64,000 bases of DNA from an uncultured Alistipes sp. (GTDB lineage: Bacteria; Bacteroidota; Bacteroidia; Bacteroidales; Rikenellaceae): contig NZ_OZ007039.1 of assembly GCF_963931675.1 (NCBI RefSeq), positions 2,269,806-2,333,805 on the forward strand, written 5' to 3'. Positions 33,532 to 41,471 of the stretch are shown here, one piece after another. The notes under the pieces are model-generated. The model was not told the origin of the DNA. It saw nothing but the letters and a program-made list of their open reading frames with translations, and did not search any database. The first letter of the stretch is position 1; the number at the start of each line of letters is the position of its first letter. The translations under genes and the position numbers were made by a program.

Positions 33532-33564
33532 CGGGTTGTGATGCCGTTCTTTGGCGGCGGAGGG

Positions 33565-35241
33565 TCAGATTTCGTGGGAGAGATCGGTGTTGTGCACGCC
33601 CAGTACGGCACGTCCCGAGGGGTCGTTGCAGTTGGCGAAGGACTGGTCCCAGGCCAGCGCTTCGGCCGTGCTGCACGCCACCGAGGGCACCGAAGGCACG
33701 CACGCCGCGGCGGTCTGCGAGGGGAAGTGCTCCTCGAAGATCGAGCGGTAGTAGTACTCCTCCTTGTTCTGCGGCGGGTTGACAGGGAAGCGCTCGGCGG
33801 CGTGCTCCATCTCGCGGTCCGAAACCGCCTCGGAGGTGATCCGCTTCAGCGTGTCGATCCACCCGTAACCCACGCCGTCGGAGAACTGCTCCTTCTGCCG
33901 CCAGACGATCTCCTCGGGCAGCAGATCCTCGAAGGCCTTGCGCAGCACCCACTTCTCGATGCGGCCCTTTCCGGCCATCTTCGCCTCGGGGTTCAGGCGC
34001 ATGGCCACGTCGAGGAACTCCTTGTCGAGGAACGGCACGCGCCCCTCGACACCCCATGCGGCGAGCGACTTGTTGGCCCTCAGACAGTCGTAGAGGTGCA
34101 GCCGGCCGATCTTGCGCACGGTCTCCTCGTGGAAGGCCTGTGCGTTGGGGGCCTTGTGGAAGTAGAGGTATCCGCCGAAGATCTCGTCGGCGCCCTCGCC
34201 CGAGAGGACCATCTTGATGCCCATCGACTTGATGACCCGTGCCAGCAGGTACATCGGCGTCGAGGCGCGGACCGTGGTCACGTCGTAGGTCTCGATGTAG
34301 TAGATCACGTCGCGGATGGCGTCCAGACCCTCCTGGATCGTGTAGTGGATCTCGTGGTGGACCGTCCCGATGTGGTCGGCGACCTTGCGGGCCGCAGCCA
34401 GGTCGGGCGACCCGGCCAGCCCCACGGCGAAGGAGTGCAGCTGCGGCCACCAGGCCTCTTCGCGGCCTCCGCTCTCGACGCGGCGGTCGGCGAACTTCTT
34501 GGCCACGGCCGAGATGATCGACGAGTCGAGTCCTCCCGAGAGCAGCACGCCGTACGGGACGTCGGACATCAGCTGCCGTTTCACGGCCTCTTCGAGCGCC
34601 GTGCGGAGTGCGGCGATGTCGGCCGGGTTCTCCTTCACGGCGTCGTAATCGAACCAGTCGCGCCGGTACCAGCGAATCATCTTGCCCTCCTTCGACGACC
34701 AGTAGTGTCCGGGCAGGAAGGGCTGGATCGTGATGCAGACCCCTTCGAGGGCCTTCAGCTCCGAGGCGACGTAGAACTGCTCGTCGCGGTCCCAGCCGAT
34801 GTAGAGCGGAATGACGCCGATCGGGTCACGGGCGATGAGGTATTCGTCGTGCTCGATGTCGTAGAGCGCGAAGGCGAAGATGCCGCTGATCTTTTCGAGC
34901 AGTCCGATCCCGAGTTTTCGGTAGAGCGGGAGGATGACCTCACAGTCGGACCCGGTCAGGAATTCATACTCTCCGGCCAGTTCGGCGCGGATCTCCTGGT
35001 GGTTGTAAATCTCCCCGTTGACGGCCAGGACGAGCTTTCCGTCACGGCTGTACAGGGGTTGCCGACCCGACTGGGGGTCGACGATCGAGAGCCGTTCGTG
35101 CGAAAGAATCGCCCGCTGTCCGCAGTAGATTCCCGACCAGTCGGGGCCGCGGTGGCGAATCTGTTTCGACATTTTCAGCACCTGGGTGCGCAACGCATCC
35201 GACTGTTGCCGGATGTCGAACAATCCTACAAATCCGCACAT
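33565..35241 (-). CDS. asnB: Asparagine synthase (glutamine-hydrolysing)
   Basis: Makes asparagine from aspartate, glutamine and ATP. It has 558 residues. Cys2 (MCGFVGLF) is the N-terminal nucleophile of the class II glutaminase domain, with RHRGPDWSG and NGEIYNHQ also conserved. The synthetase domain carries the PP-loop SGGLDSS starting at residue 235. Length and motifs fit the AsnB type of Bacteroides and E. coli. It begins 5 bases after the ilvC stop and has its own terminator downstream, so it appears to be the last gene of the branched-chain amino-acid operon, an unusual neighbour for it. Confidence 0.95.
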   Translation of the reverse strand: MCGFVGLFDIRQQSDALRTQVLKMSKQIRHRGPDWSGIYCGQRAILSHERLSIVDPQSGRQPLYSRDGKLVLAVNGEIYNHQEIRAELAGEYEFLTGSDCEVILPLYRKLGIGLLEKISGIFAFALYDIEHDEYLIARDPIGVIPLYIGWDRDEQFYVASELKALEGVCITIQPFLPGHYWSSKEGKMIRWYRRDWFDYDAVKENPADIAALRTALEEAVKRQLMSDVPYGVLLSGGLDSSIISAVAKKFADRRVESGGREEAWWPQLHSFAVGLAGSPDLAAARKVADHIGTVHHEIHYTIQEGLDAIRDVIYYIETYDVTTVRASTPMYLLARVIKSMGIKMVLSGEGADEIFGGYLYFHKAPNAQAFHEETVRKIGRLHLYDCLRANKSLAAWGVEGRVPFLDKEFLDVAMRLNPEAKMAGKGRIEKWVLRKAFEDLLPEEIVWRQKEQFSDGVGYGWIDTLKRITSEAVSDREMEHAAERFPVNPPQNKEEYYYRSIFEEHFPSQTAAACVPSVPSVACSTAEALAWDQSFANCNDPSGRAVLGVHNTDLSHEI

Positions 35242-35246
35242 GCCGC

Positions 35247-36293
35247 TTAGTTGTTTTCGGGTCTGAGTTTACGGACGACGGCTCCGGCCTGCCACATTTC
35301 GCTTTCGCGCATTTCGCGCAGCTCCTCGTTGAGCTTCGTGCGGTAATCGGGCTTGCTGTTGGAGTCGATCGAGATCTGAGCTTCGTTCCCGCTGCGGACG
35401 CTCTCGTAGAGCTCCTCGAAGACGGGTTTCGTGGCGTCGCGGAAGCGCTTCCACCAGTCGAGTGCACCGCGCTGTGCCGTGGTCGAGCAGTTGGCGTACA
35501 TCCAATCCATGCCGTTTTCGGCAACGAGCGGCATGAGCGACTGCGTGAGCTCCTCAATGGTCTCGTTGAAGGCCTCCGAGGGGGTGTGTCCGTGGGCGCG
35601 GAGCGTGTCGTACTGGGCGGCGAAGATACCCTGGATGGCACCCATCAGCGTGCCGCGCTCACCCGTGAGGTCGGAGTAGACCTCGCGCTGGAAGTCGGTC
35701 TCGAAGAGATAACCCGAGCCGACGCCGATGCCGAGTGCGATGACGCGCTCCATGGCGTGCCCCGTGGCATCCTGGAAGACGGCGTAGCTGGAGTTCAGAC
35801 CGCGGCCCTGGAGGAACATGCGGCGCAGCGACGTTCCCGAACCCTTCGGGGCAATCAGGATCACATCGACGTCGGCCGGCGGGATGATGCCCGTGCGCTC
35901 CTTGTAGGTGATGCCGAATCCGTGCGAGAAGTAGAGGGCCTTGCCGGGGGTGAGGTGCTTCTTGATCGTGGGCCATACGGAGATCTGTCCGGCATCGGAG
36001 AGCAGGTACTGGATGATCGTACCGCGCTCGGCGGCCTCTTCGATCTCGAAGAGCGTCTCGCCCGGCACCCAGCCGTCGGCCACGGCCTTGTCCCAGCTCT
36101 TCGAGCCCTTGCGCTGTCCGACGATCACGCGGAATCCGTTGTCGCGCAGGTTGAGCGACTGCCCGGGGCCCTGCACGCCGTAGCCGATGACGGCGATGGT
36201 TTCGTTTTTGAGCGTTTCGAGTGCTTTCTCCAGCGGGAACTCTTCCCGCGTTACGACGTTCTCTTCGACGCCGCCGAAATTGATCTTTGCCAT
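35247..36293 (-). CDS. ilvC: Ketol-acid reductoisomerase
   Basis: Converts acetolactate or acetohydroxybutyrate to the dihydroxy acids of valine and isoleucine synthesis using NAD(P)H and Mg2+. It has 348 residues; the nucleotide-binding loop is IGYGVQGPGQSLNLRDNG (36-53), then GQRKGSKSW, which binds the cofactor phosphate or hydroxyl. The catalytic domain has FQDATGHAMERVIALGIGVG and AAQYDTLRAHGHTPSEAFNETIEE with the Mg ligands. It matches the Bacteroidetes class I enzymes in length. It lies 60 bases after ilvN and overlaps nothing; asnB follows at once. Confidence 0.95.
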   Translation of the reverse strand: MAKINFGGVEENVVTREEFPLEKALETLKNETIAVIGYGVQGPGQSLNLRDNGFRVIVGQRKGSKSWDKAVADGWVPGETLFEIEEAAERGTIIQYLLSDAGQISVWPTIKKHLTPGKALYFSHGFGITYKERTGIIPPADVDVILIAPKGSGTSLRRMFLQGRGLNSSYAVFQDATGHAMERVIALGIGVGSGYLFETDFQREVYSDLTGERGTLMGAIQGIFAAQYDTLRAHGHTPSEAFNETIEELTQSLMPLVAENGMDWMYANCSTTAQRGALDWWKRFRDATKPVFEELYESVRSGNEAQISIDSNSKPDYRTKLNEELREMRESEMWQAGAVVRKLRPENN

Positions 36294-36353
36294 AGTCTTA
36301 TGAATGTTGGTTTGTTTGTATAAATAGCTGTTTCGGGGGGGCGGACCCGCGAT

Positions 36354-36914
36354 TCAGGCCTCCTGCCGGACCTGTTCGGGGCTTTTCCGCATCTTCTCCA
36401 GTTCTTCGAGGTACTCGTTCAGCAACTCGCGTTTCGACTTGATGACGGCCACCGTTCCGCTGCGCACGAACTGCTGCACGCCGTAGGGCTGCAACAGGTG
36501 GAACAGTTCCTGGGTTTCGCTCTTGTGCCCGGTCTTCTCGACGACGATGTAGTCGGTGTCGATCTCCAGAATACGGACGTTGTGCTTGCGGACGAGCTGT
36601 TCGACATTGTGGCTGCGCGTCACCTTGTAGAGGGCGATCTCCTGCTGCACGACCTCGTCGGGGGTGTAGACGAAGGTTTTCAGCACGTCGATCTTCTTCT
36701 CGACCTGCCGCACGACCTTCTCCACGCTCTCGGGTGTGGTCCGCACGACGATCGTGAATTTGTGAATACCCTTCAGGGCGGATTCCGAGGTCGTGAGGCT
36801 CTCGATGTTGACGTTCCGGCAGGTGAAAACCGTGGTGATCTGGCTCAGCAGACCCACCTTGTTCTCCGAAAATACGGTGATGATGTATTCCTGTTCCATA
36901 TCCAAGCTCTGCAT
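36354..36914 (-). CDS. ilvN: Acetolactate synthase small (regulatory) subunit
   Basis: Regulatory subunit that gives feedback inhibition to IlvB. It has 186 residues; the N-terminal ACT domain (YIITVFSENKVGLLSQITTVF, then NIESLTTSESALKGIHKFTIVV) is followed by the C-terminal ALS domain. The ATG at 36914 is chosen because it follows the ilvB stop by one base (TAAAATG), implying translational coupling; an ATG five codons later (MEQEYIITVF, 36899) is the alternative. Starts further up overlap ilvB. Confidence 0.93.
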   Translation of the reverse strand: MQSLDMEQEYIITVFSENKVGLLSQITTVFTCRNVNIESLTTSESALKGIHKFTIVVRTTPESVEKVVRQVEKKIDVLKTFVYTPDEVVQQEIALYKVTRSHNVEQLVRKHNVRILEIDTDYIVVEKTGHKSETQELFHLLQPYGVQQFVRSGTVAVIKSKRELLNEYLEELEKMRKSPEQVRQEA

Positions 36915-36915
36915 T

Positions 36916-38643
36916 TTATTCGAGACGGATCTCCGCAACCGGGGCTCCGGCCGGGACCATCGGGAAGACGTTGTCCTCGCTTTCGACGCGCACCTCCAGC
37001 AAGAAGGCGCCCTGCGACTCCTTCATTTCGGCCACGGCACCGGCGAGCTCCTCGCGGCGTTCGACGTAACGGTATCCGAGGCCGTTGGCGCGGGCGATCA
37101 GTCCGAAATCGGGGTTCACCAGTTCGGTGAAGGAGTAGCGGGAGCCGTAGAAGAGTTCCTGCCACTGGCGGACCATGCCGAGGAAGGAGTTGTTCAGCAG
37201 TACGATCTTTACGGGGACCCGCGACTGGAAGATCGTCCCCAGCTCCTGAATGGTCATCTGCAACCCTCCGTCGCCGACGAAGAGGACGACATCGCGCTCC
37301 GGGGCCCCGAGTTTGGCACCGATGGCTGCCGGGAGCCCGAACCCCATCGTGCCGAGGCCTCCCGAGGTGACGAGGCTCCGCGTGCGGCGGAATCCGAAGT
37401 AGCGGGCGGCGAACATCTGCTGCTGCCCGACATCGGTGACCAGCACGGCATCGTTGTCGTAGGCCCGGGCCACCGTATCCACGGCTTCGCCCATGCGGAT
37501 CCGGCCTTCCGCGGGATGGAGGGCGGGACGGATCACCCGTTCCTGTTCGATGCGGTCGCAGGCGCGGAACTCCGCGATCCAGTCTCCGTGGTCGCGGCGG
37601 CGGATGCGTGCGGTCAGCAGGGGCAGGGTTTCCCGCACGTTGCCCGCCACGGGGACATCTGCCTGAATGATCTTTCCGATCTCCGCGGGGTCGATCTCCA
37701 GATGGATCACCTTGGCGTTTTCGCCGAAGTGTGCCGGATTGCCCGTCACGCGGTCGTCGAAGCGCATTCCTATGGCGATGAGCAGGTCGCAGTCGCGGTT
37801 CTTGATGTTGGGGCCGTAGTTGCCGTGCATTCCCAGCATCCCGACGTACTGCGGCGAATCGGTCGGCACGGCCGAGAGCCCCAGCAGGGTCGAGGCGACG
37901 GGCATTCCGCTTTTGGCGAGGAACTCCTGCAGTTCAGCCTCGGCATTCCCGAGGAGGACCCCCTGTCCTACCATGACCAACGGGCGCTGCGCCTCATTGA
38001 TGAGGCGTGCGGCCTCTTCGATGCAGGCCGGATCGGGCTGCGGAACGGGCACGTAGCTGCGGATCGATACGAGTTTCTTGTAGCGGAACGGTGCGACGCT
38101 GCACTGGGCGTCCTTCGTGATGTCGACGACCACCGGCCCGGGGCGTCCCGAGCGGGCCACGTAGAAGGCTTTGGCGATGGCTGCCGGAATATCTTCGGCC
38201 CGCTTGACCTGGCAGTTCCATTTCGTGACGGCCTGGGTGATCCCGACGAAGTTGGTCTCCTGGAAGGCGTCGGTTCCGAGCAGTTCGGAGCCGACCTGTC
38301 CGGTGACGAGCACCAGCGGCGTGGAGTCCATCAGGGCGTCGGCGAGTCCCGTGACGGTGTTCGTGGCGCCGGGGCCCGAAGTGACCAGGCAGACGCCCAC
38401 GCGCCCGCTGACCCGGGCATATCCCTGCGCGGCGTGTACGGCGCCTTGCTCGTGGCGCACGAGGATGTGGCGCAGTCGGTCGCGATAGTCGTACAGCGCG
38501 TCGTAGACGGGGATGATGGCCCCGCCGGGGTAGCCGAAAATGGTGTCGACGCCTTCGATCAGGAACGATTCGAGCAGGGCCTGCGAACCTGTCATCAGGG
38601 GCTCGCAGGCTGTTTGTTGCGCGTCGGGAGTGGAGGTATTCAT
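36916..38643 (-). CDS. ilvB: Acetolactate synthase large (catalytic) subunit
   Basis: Thiamine-diphosphate enzyme making acetolactate and acetohydroxybutyrate, the first common step of valine, leucine and isoleucine synthesis. It has 575 residues from the ATG at 38643 (MNTSTPDAQQ). ALLESFLIEGVDTIFGYPGGAI is the pyrimidine-domain start with the catalytic Glu region (ILVRHEQGAVHAA), and FVGDGGLQMTIQELGT is the GDG thiamine-binding motif. An ATG at 38700 would overlap ilvD by 14 bases and adds a low-complexity stretch encoded by a tandem repeat; I consider it less likely. It is followed one base later by ilvN. Confidence 0.94.
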   Translation of the reverse strand: MNTSTPDAQQTACEPLMTGSQALLESFLIEGVDTIFGYPGGAIIPVYDALYDYRDRLRHILVRHEQGAVHAAQGYARVSGRVGVCLVTSGPGATNTVTGLADALMDSTPLVLVTGQVGSELLGTDAFQETNFVGITQAVTKWNCQVKRAEDIPAAIAKAFYVARSGRPGPVVVDITKDAQCSVAPFRYKKLVSIRSYVPVPQPDPACIEEAARLINEAQRPLVMVGQGVLLGNAEAELQEFLAKSGMPVASTLLGLSAVPTDSPQYVGMLGMHGNYGPNIKNRDCDLLIAIGMRFDDRVTGNPAHFGENAKVIHLEIDPAEIGKIIQADVPVAGNVRETLPLLTARIRRRDHGDWIAEFRACDRIEQERVIRPALHPAEGRIRMGEAVDTVARAYDNDAVLVTDVGQQQMFAARYFGFRRTRSLVTSGGLGTMGFGLPAAIGAKLGAPERDVVLFVGDGGLQMTIQELGTIFQSRVPVKIVLLNNSFLGMVRQWQELFYGSRYSFTELVNPDFGLIARANGLGYRYVERREELAGAVAEMKESQGAFLLEVRVESEDNVFPMVPAGAPVAEIRLE

Positions 38644-38686
38644 GGTTGGATCGGGATTATTCGGGGTTGGATCGGGATTCGGCTTT

Positions 38687-40525
38687 TTAGGCTTCGTCAT
38701 CGAGGATGCGCACGGCGCCCTTGTCCGCCGAGCTGACCAGCCGGGCGTAGGCTCTCAGCGATTTGGGGACCTTGCGGTCGCGGGCTGCCGGGCGGAAGTG
38801 CTCCTGAGCGGCCATGCGTGCGGCGATCTCCGCGTCGTCGACCAGCAGGCGGATCGAACGGTTCGGGATGTCGATTTCGATCTCGTCGCCCGTGCGGACC
38901 ACGGCGATCTCACCGCCCGAAGCGGCCTCCGGGGAGACGTGTCCGATCGAGAGCCCCGACGTACCGCCCGAGAAGCGTCCGTCGGTGATCAGCGCGCAGG
39001 CCTTGTCGAGGTGTTTCGACTTGAGGTACGACGTGGGGTAGAGCATCTCCTGCATTCCCGGGCCGCCTTTCGGGCCCTCGTAGCGGATGACGACCACCTC
39101 GCCGGGCTTGACTTCGTCGTTGAGGATTCCGTGCATGGCCTGCTCCTGCGATTCGTAGACGCGGGCGGCACCGCGGAAGACGAAGAGCTTTTCGTCGACC
39201 CCGGCGGTCTTCACGACGCAGCCCGAGCGGGCGATGTTGCCCGTCAGGACGGCCAGGCCGCCGTCGCGGAAGTAGGCATGTGCGATGTCGCGGATGCAAC
39301 CCTCGGCGCGGTCGGTGTCGAGCGTGTCGTAGTAGCAGTGCTGCGATCCCAGCTCGCGGCTGTAGTGGCCGGCGGGGGCGCTCAGCGAGCGGCGCCGGGC
39401 CGCATCCGAGGCCGTGGGGCTGAGGATGTCGCATGCCGCGATGGCCTCGCCGAGTGTGCGACCGTCGACCCGCTGCACCGAGGTGTCGAGCAGCCCGCCG
39501 CGGTCGAGTTCACCGAGGATGGCGAAGATGCCGCCTGCGCGGTTGACGTCCTGGATGTGGTAGAGGGAGTTGGGCGCCACCTTGCAGAGCACCGGCACGC
39601 GCCGCGAGAGGCGGTCGATGTCCTGCATCGTGAAGTCCACGCCGGCTTCGTGTGCCACGGCCAGCAGGTGCAGGACCGTGTTGGTCGAGCCGCCCATGGC
39701 GATGTCGAGCGACATGGCGTTCTCGAAGGCGGCCTTCGAGGCGATCGAGCGGGGCAGGACGCTCTCGTCCCCCTCGAAGTAGTAGCGTTCGGCGTTGCGC
39801 ACGATGAGAGCTGCGGCGTCCTCGAAGAGCTGGCGGCGGTTGGCGTGTGTGGCGACGATCGTGCCGTTGCCGGGGAGCGAGAGCCCGAGGGCCTCCGTGA
39901 GGCAGTTCATCGAGTTGGCGGTGAACATGCCCGAGCAGGATCCGCAGCCGGGGCAGGCGCTGCGTTCGACTTCGGCGATCTGCTCGTCGGAATACTTCGC
40001 ATCGGCCGACATGACCATGGCGTCGATCAGGTCGAGATGGCGGTCGCCGAAGCGTCCGGCCTCCATCGGGCCTCCGGAGACGAAGATCGTGGGGATGTTG
40101 AGCCGCATGGCGGCCATCAGCATTCCGGGCGTGATCTTGTCGCAGTTGGAGATGCAGACCAGGGCGTCGATCATGTGTGCGTTGGCCATGTATTCGACGC
40201 TGTCGGCGATGATTTCGCGTGAGGGCAGCGAGTAGAGCATTCCGTCGTGTCCCATGGCGATTCCGTCGTCGATGGCGATGGTATTGAATTCAGCGGCGAA
40301 GCAGCCGAGGTTTTCGATGCGTTGTTTGACCAACTGGCCGATTTCGTGCAGGTGGACGTGTCCGGGCACGAGCTGCGTGAAGGAGTTCGCGATGCCGATG
40401 ACGGGGCGTCCGAAGTGTTCTTCGCGCATACCGTTTGCGCGCCAGAGGCTGCGGGCTCCGGCCATGCGGCGTCCCGAGGTGGTAATGGCGCTTCTGAGCG
40501 GGTGTTTCATCTTTTGCGGTTCCAT
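38687..40525 (-). CDS. ilvD: Dihydroxy-acid dehydratase
   Basis: Fe-S enzyme forming the keto acids of valine and isoleucine. It has 612 residues. Cluster and Mg sites are recognisable in [33 protein letters not shown] and [20 protein letters not shown]. It is the first structural gene of ilvD-ilvB-ilvN-ilvC-asnB. The ATG at 40525 ([13 protein letters not shown]) is used; the ATG at 40510 is possible and begins nearer the conserved region. A leader peptide and an intrinsic terminator lie between the promoter and this gene, so expression is expected to depend on branched-chain aminoacyl-tRNA supply. Confidence 0.96.
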   Translation of the reverse strand: MEPQKMKHPLRSAITTSGRRMAGARSLWRANGMREEHFGRPVIGIANSFTQLVPGHVHLHEIGQLVKQRIENLGCFAAEFNTIAIDDGIAMGHDGMLYSLPSREIIADSVEYMANAHMIDALVCISNCDKITPGMLMAAMRLNIPTIFVSGGPMEAGRFGDRHLDLIDAMVMSADAKYSDEQIAEVERSACPGCGSCSGMFTANSMNCLTEALGLSLPGNGTIVATHANRRQLFEDAAALIVRNAERYYFEGDESVLPRSIASKAAFENAMSLDIAMGGSTNTVLHLLAVAHEAGVDFTMQDIDRLSRRVPVLCKVAPNSLYHIQDVNRAGGIFAILGELDRGGLLDTSVQRVDGRTLGEAIAACDILSPTASDAARRRSLSAPAGHYSRELGSQHCYYDTLDTDRAEGCIRDIAHAYFRDGGLAVLTGNIARSGCVVKTAGVDEKLFVFRGAARVYESQEQAMHGILNDEVKPGEVVVIRYEGPKGGPGMQEMLYPTSYLKSKHLDKACALITDGRFSGGTSGLSIGHVSPEAASGGEIAVVRTGDEIEIDIPNRSIRLLVDDAEIAARMAAQEHFRPAARDRKVPKSLRAYARLVSSADKGAVRILDDEA

Positions 40526-40554
40526 GGTTGAGGGGCGTCAGGGCCTCGAAAATC

Positions 40555-40590
40555 GAAAAAACCTTTCTCCGTCGGGAGAAAGGTTTTTTC
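40555..40590 (-). promoter_or_regulatory. Attenuator terminator of the ilv operon
   Basis: On the minus strand GAAAAAACCTTTCTCC, loop CGAC, GGAGAAAGGTTTTTTC: a perfect 16-bp intrinsic terminator with six T, 29 bases upstream of ilvD. Its 5' arm plus two loop bases (ACCTTTCTCCCG, 40573-40584) is exactly complementary over 12 nt to CGGGAGAAAGGT at 40612-40623, which forms the last codons of the leader peptide. The two pairings exclude each other: antiterminator with the leader segment, or terminator. Confidence 0.85.
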
Positions 40591-40609
40591 GATCCATCGA
40601 ACAGGTACG

Positions 40610-40690
40610 TCACCTTTCTCCCGTTATCTTTTCAAGGATCACGAGCAGCACGTTAATGATGACGTTATTCGAATGATTCGAGGCGATCAT
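40610..40690 (-). CDS. ilvL: ilv operon leader peptide (attenuation)
   Basis: A 26-codon reading frame: ATG at 40690, TGA at 40610-40612. The core is VIINVLLVIL at residues 10-19, nine of ten being Ile, Val or Leu; the total is 5 Ile, 3 Val and 3 Leu. The last codons (ACG GGA GAA AGG TGA) contain the antiterminator segment. A ribosome stalled in the Ile/Val/Leu run would leave it free to pair with the terminator 5' arm, allowing transcription of ilvD onward; a ribosome reaching the stop would cover it and allow termination. The promoter is about 28 bases upstream. It has no homolog I can name; the mechanism is inferred from the base pairing. ilvL is used by analogy to enterobacteria. Confidence 0.8.
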   Translation of the reverse strand: MIASNHSNNVIINVLLVILEKITGER

Positions 40691-40717
40691 GCCGTTTTTT
40701 TTCGTTTTGTTCGGAAA

Positions 40718-40749
40718 CAAAGATAGGGAACTAATTCGGGATGCGCAAA
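40718..40749 (-). promoter_or_regulatory. Promoter of the ilv operon
   Basis: The minus strand reads TTTG (40746-40749), a 20-base spacer and TATCTTTG (40718-40725), a perfect match to the Bacteroidetes -33/-7 consensus. The predicted start is near 40713, about 23 bases before the leader ATG. Confidence 0.75.
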
Positions 40750-41038
40750 TAATTTTCTAAAGAAATTTAATAACATGGCGATTTGGAAGTATTTTCTTTG
40801 ATTCTGCTTTCGGATTGCCTGAATATGGACTTGTTCGTTACGATTTGTAACTGCTTTTTGGTGCTGTTCGGCCTTTTGGGCGGTGATTTTCCGGATTCGG
40901 GGCACCGGACCGACCCCGGATCGGCCCCGGACTTTCGATTTTCTGAGCCGATCACCGGTGCAGTACCCTGTTTGTCACCCTTATATATAAGGTGTGAGCC
41001 TCGGAACGGGCGGACTGCTTACGAATTGTTACCGGGGA
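40750..41038. other. Spacer between divergent ilv and thr promoters, with one palindrome
   Basis: Contains CACC-C-TTATATATAA-GGTG at 40976-40994, a dyad around a 10-bp AT palindrome that could be an operator. The other notable stretch is GC-rich with repeated CCGG-type words (about 40895-40935). An open frame crosses the region, but its composition is unlike protein and it merges into the thr leader frame, so I do not call a gene. No RNA gene is recognised. Confidence 0.4.
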
Positions 41039-41070
41039 TTTGGATTATTAAAATATTTGTTTTATATTTG
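41039..41070 (+). promoter_or_regulatory. Promoter of the thr operon
   Basis: TTTG (41039-41042), a 20-base spacer, TATATTTG (41063-41070). It has the same spacing as the divergent ilv promoter. The predicted start, near 41075, lies almost at the leader ATG (41077), so the leader message could be leaderless or use a later start. Confidence 0.75.
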
Positions 41071-41076
41071 CCCTTG

Positions 41077-41226
41077 ATGAAACTTCGGAGACTCCATACG
41101 ACGCACGGTGAAGGACACGGGATTTTCGGTGTCCGGACTGGTTGTGGAGTCGCCCCTCATTGCGTGACCATCGCTTCCGCGACGTTTACCGCCACTACTA
41201 CCACCACCCCTGTGGGGGTCGAGTAG
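41077..41226 (+). CDS. thrL: thr operon leader peptide (Thr-rich)
   Basis: A 49-codon frame from ATG 41077 to TAG 41224-41226. Its C-terminal part reads TIASATFTATTTTTPVGVE, with eight Thr codons within 14 residues including five in a row; the whole frame has 11 Thr. This is the signature of a threonine-sensing leader. A GTG at 41164 in the same frame would give a 20-residue peptide and is the main alternative start. The RNA before the Thr run can fold: GACTCCA (41090-41096) with TGGAGTC (41145-41151) enclosing GGACAC/GTGTCC (41113-41118 and 41129-41134). thrB lies 245 bases downstream. I see no T-tailed terminator, so the output mechanism is open. thrL is used by analogy only. Confidence 0.65.
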   Translation: MKLRRLHTTHGEGHGIFGVRTGCGVAPHCVTIASATFTATTTTTPVGVE

Positions 41227-41471
41227 TCTATATTCCGTCGCATCGTCGTATGCCTATTCCGGCCCAGGTTGCCGGAGCGGAAAACAGGGTAACAGCAAAA
41301 TTCTCCGGTCAACATCCGAAACTGACAAGCTCCAGATGCAGCGGTATCTGCGCGGGGCCGGACAGGAGGTGGAACCTCGACATCGGTCGACCCTTCCTCG
41401 ATTTTCGGGCTTCGGATCATCCCGGAGGTCTTCTACAAACGATTGGGTTCATTAAAAAACGAAAATTCACC
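41227..41471 (+). promoter_or_regulatory. Structured 5' leader RNA before thrB
   Basis: 245 untranslated bases with several short GC-rich hairpins: TCCGGC/GCCGGA around 41258-41276, GCAG/CTGC around 41339-41351 and TCGAC-ATCG-GTCGA at 41377-41390. It matches no riboswitch class I can recognise and has no intrinsic terminator. It may work with the Thr-rich leader, for example through Rho or by masking the thrB start. Confidence 0.4.

Noticed and set aside
40783..41076. A 147-residue protein from 40783 to 41226
   Set aside because: The upstream part lies before the thr promoter and has no protein-like character; only the part from 41077 or 41164 makes sense as a leader peptide.
41142..41471. 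A 110-residue N-terminal extension of thrB
   Set aside because: Homology to homoserine kinases starts at MKHIKVFAPG (41472); the extension is a different frame of the leader region.
41227..41471. Known riboswitch (cobalamin, SAM, TPP) or an intrinsic terminator in the thrB leader
   Set aside because: I could not match any conserved riboswitch core, and no GC-rich stem is followed by a T-run.
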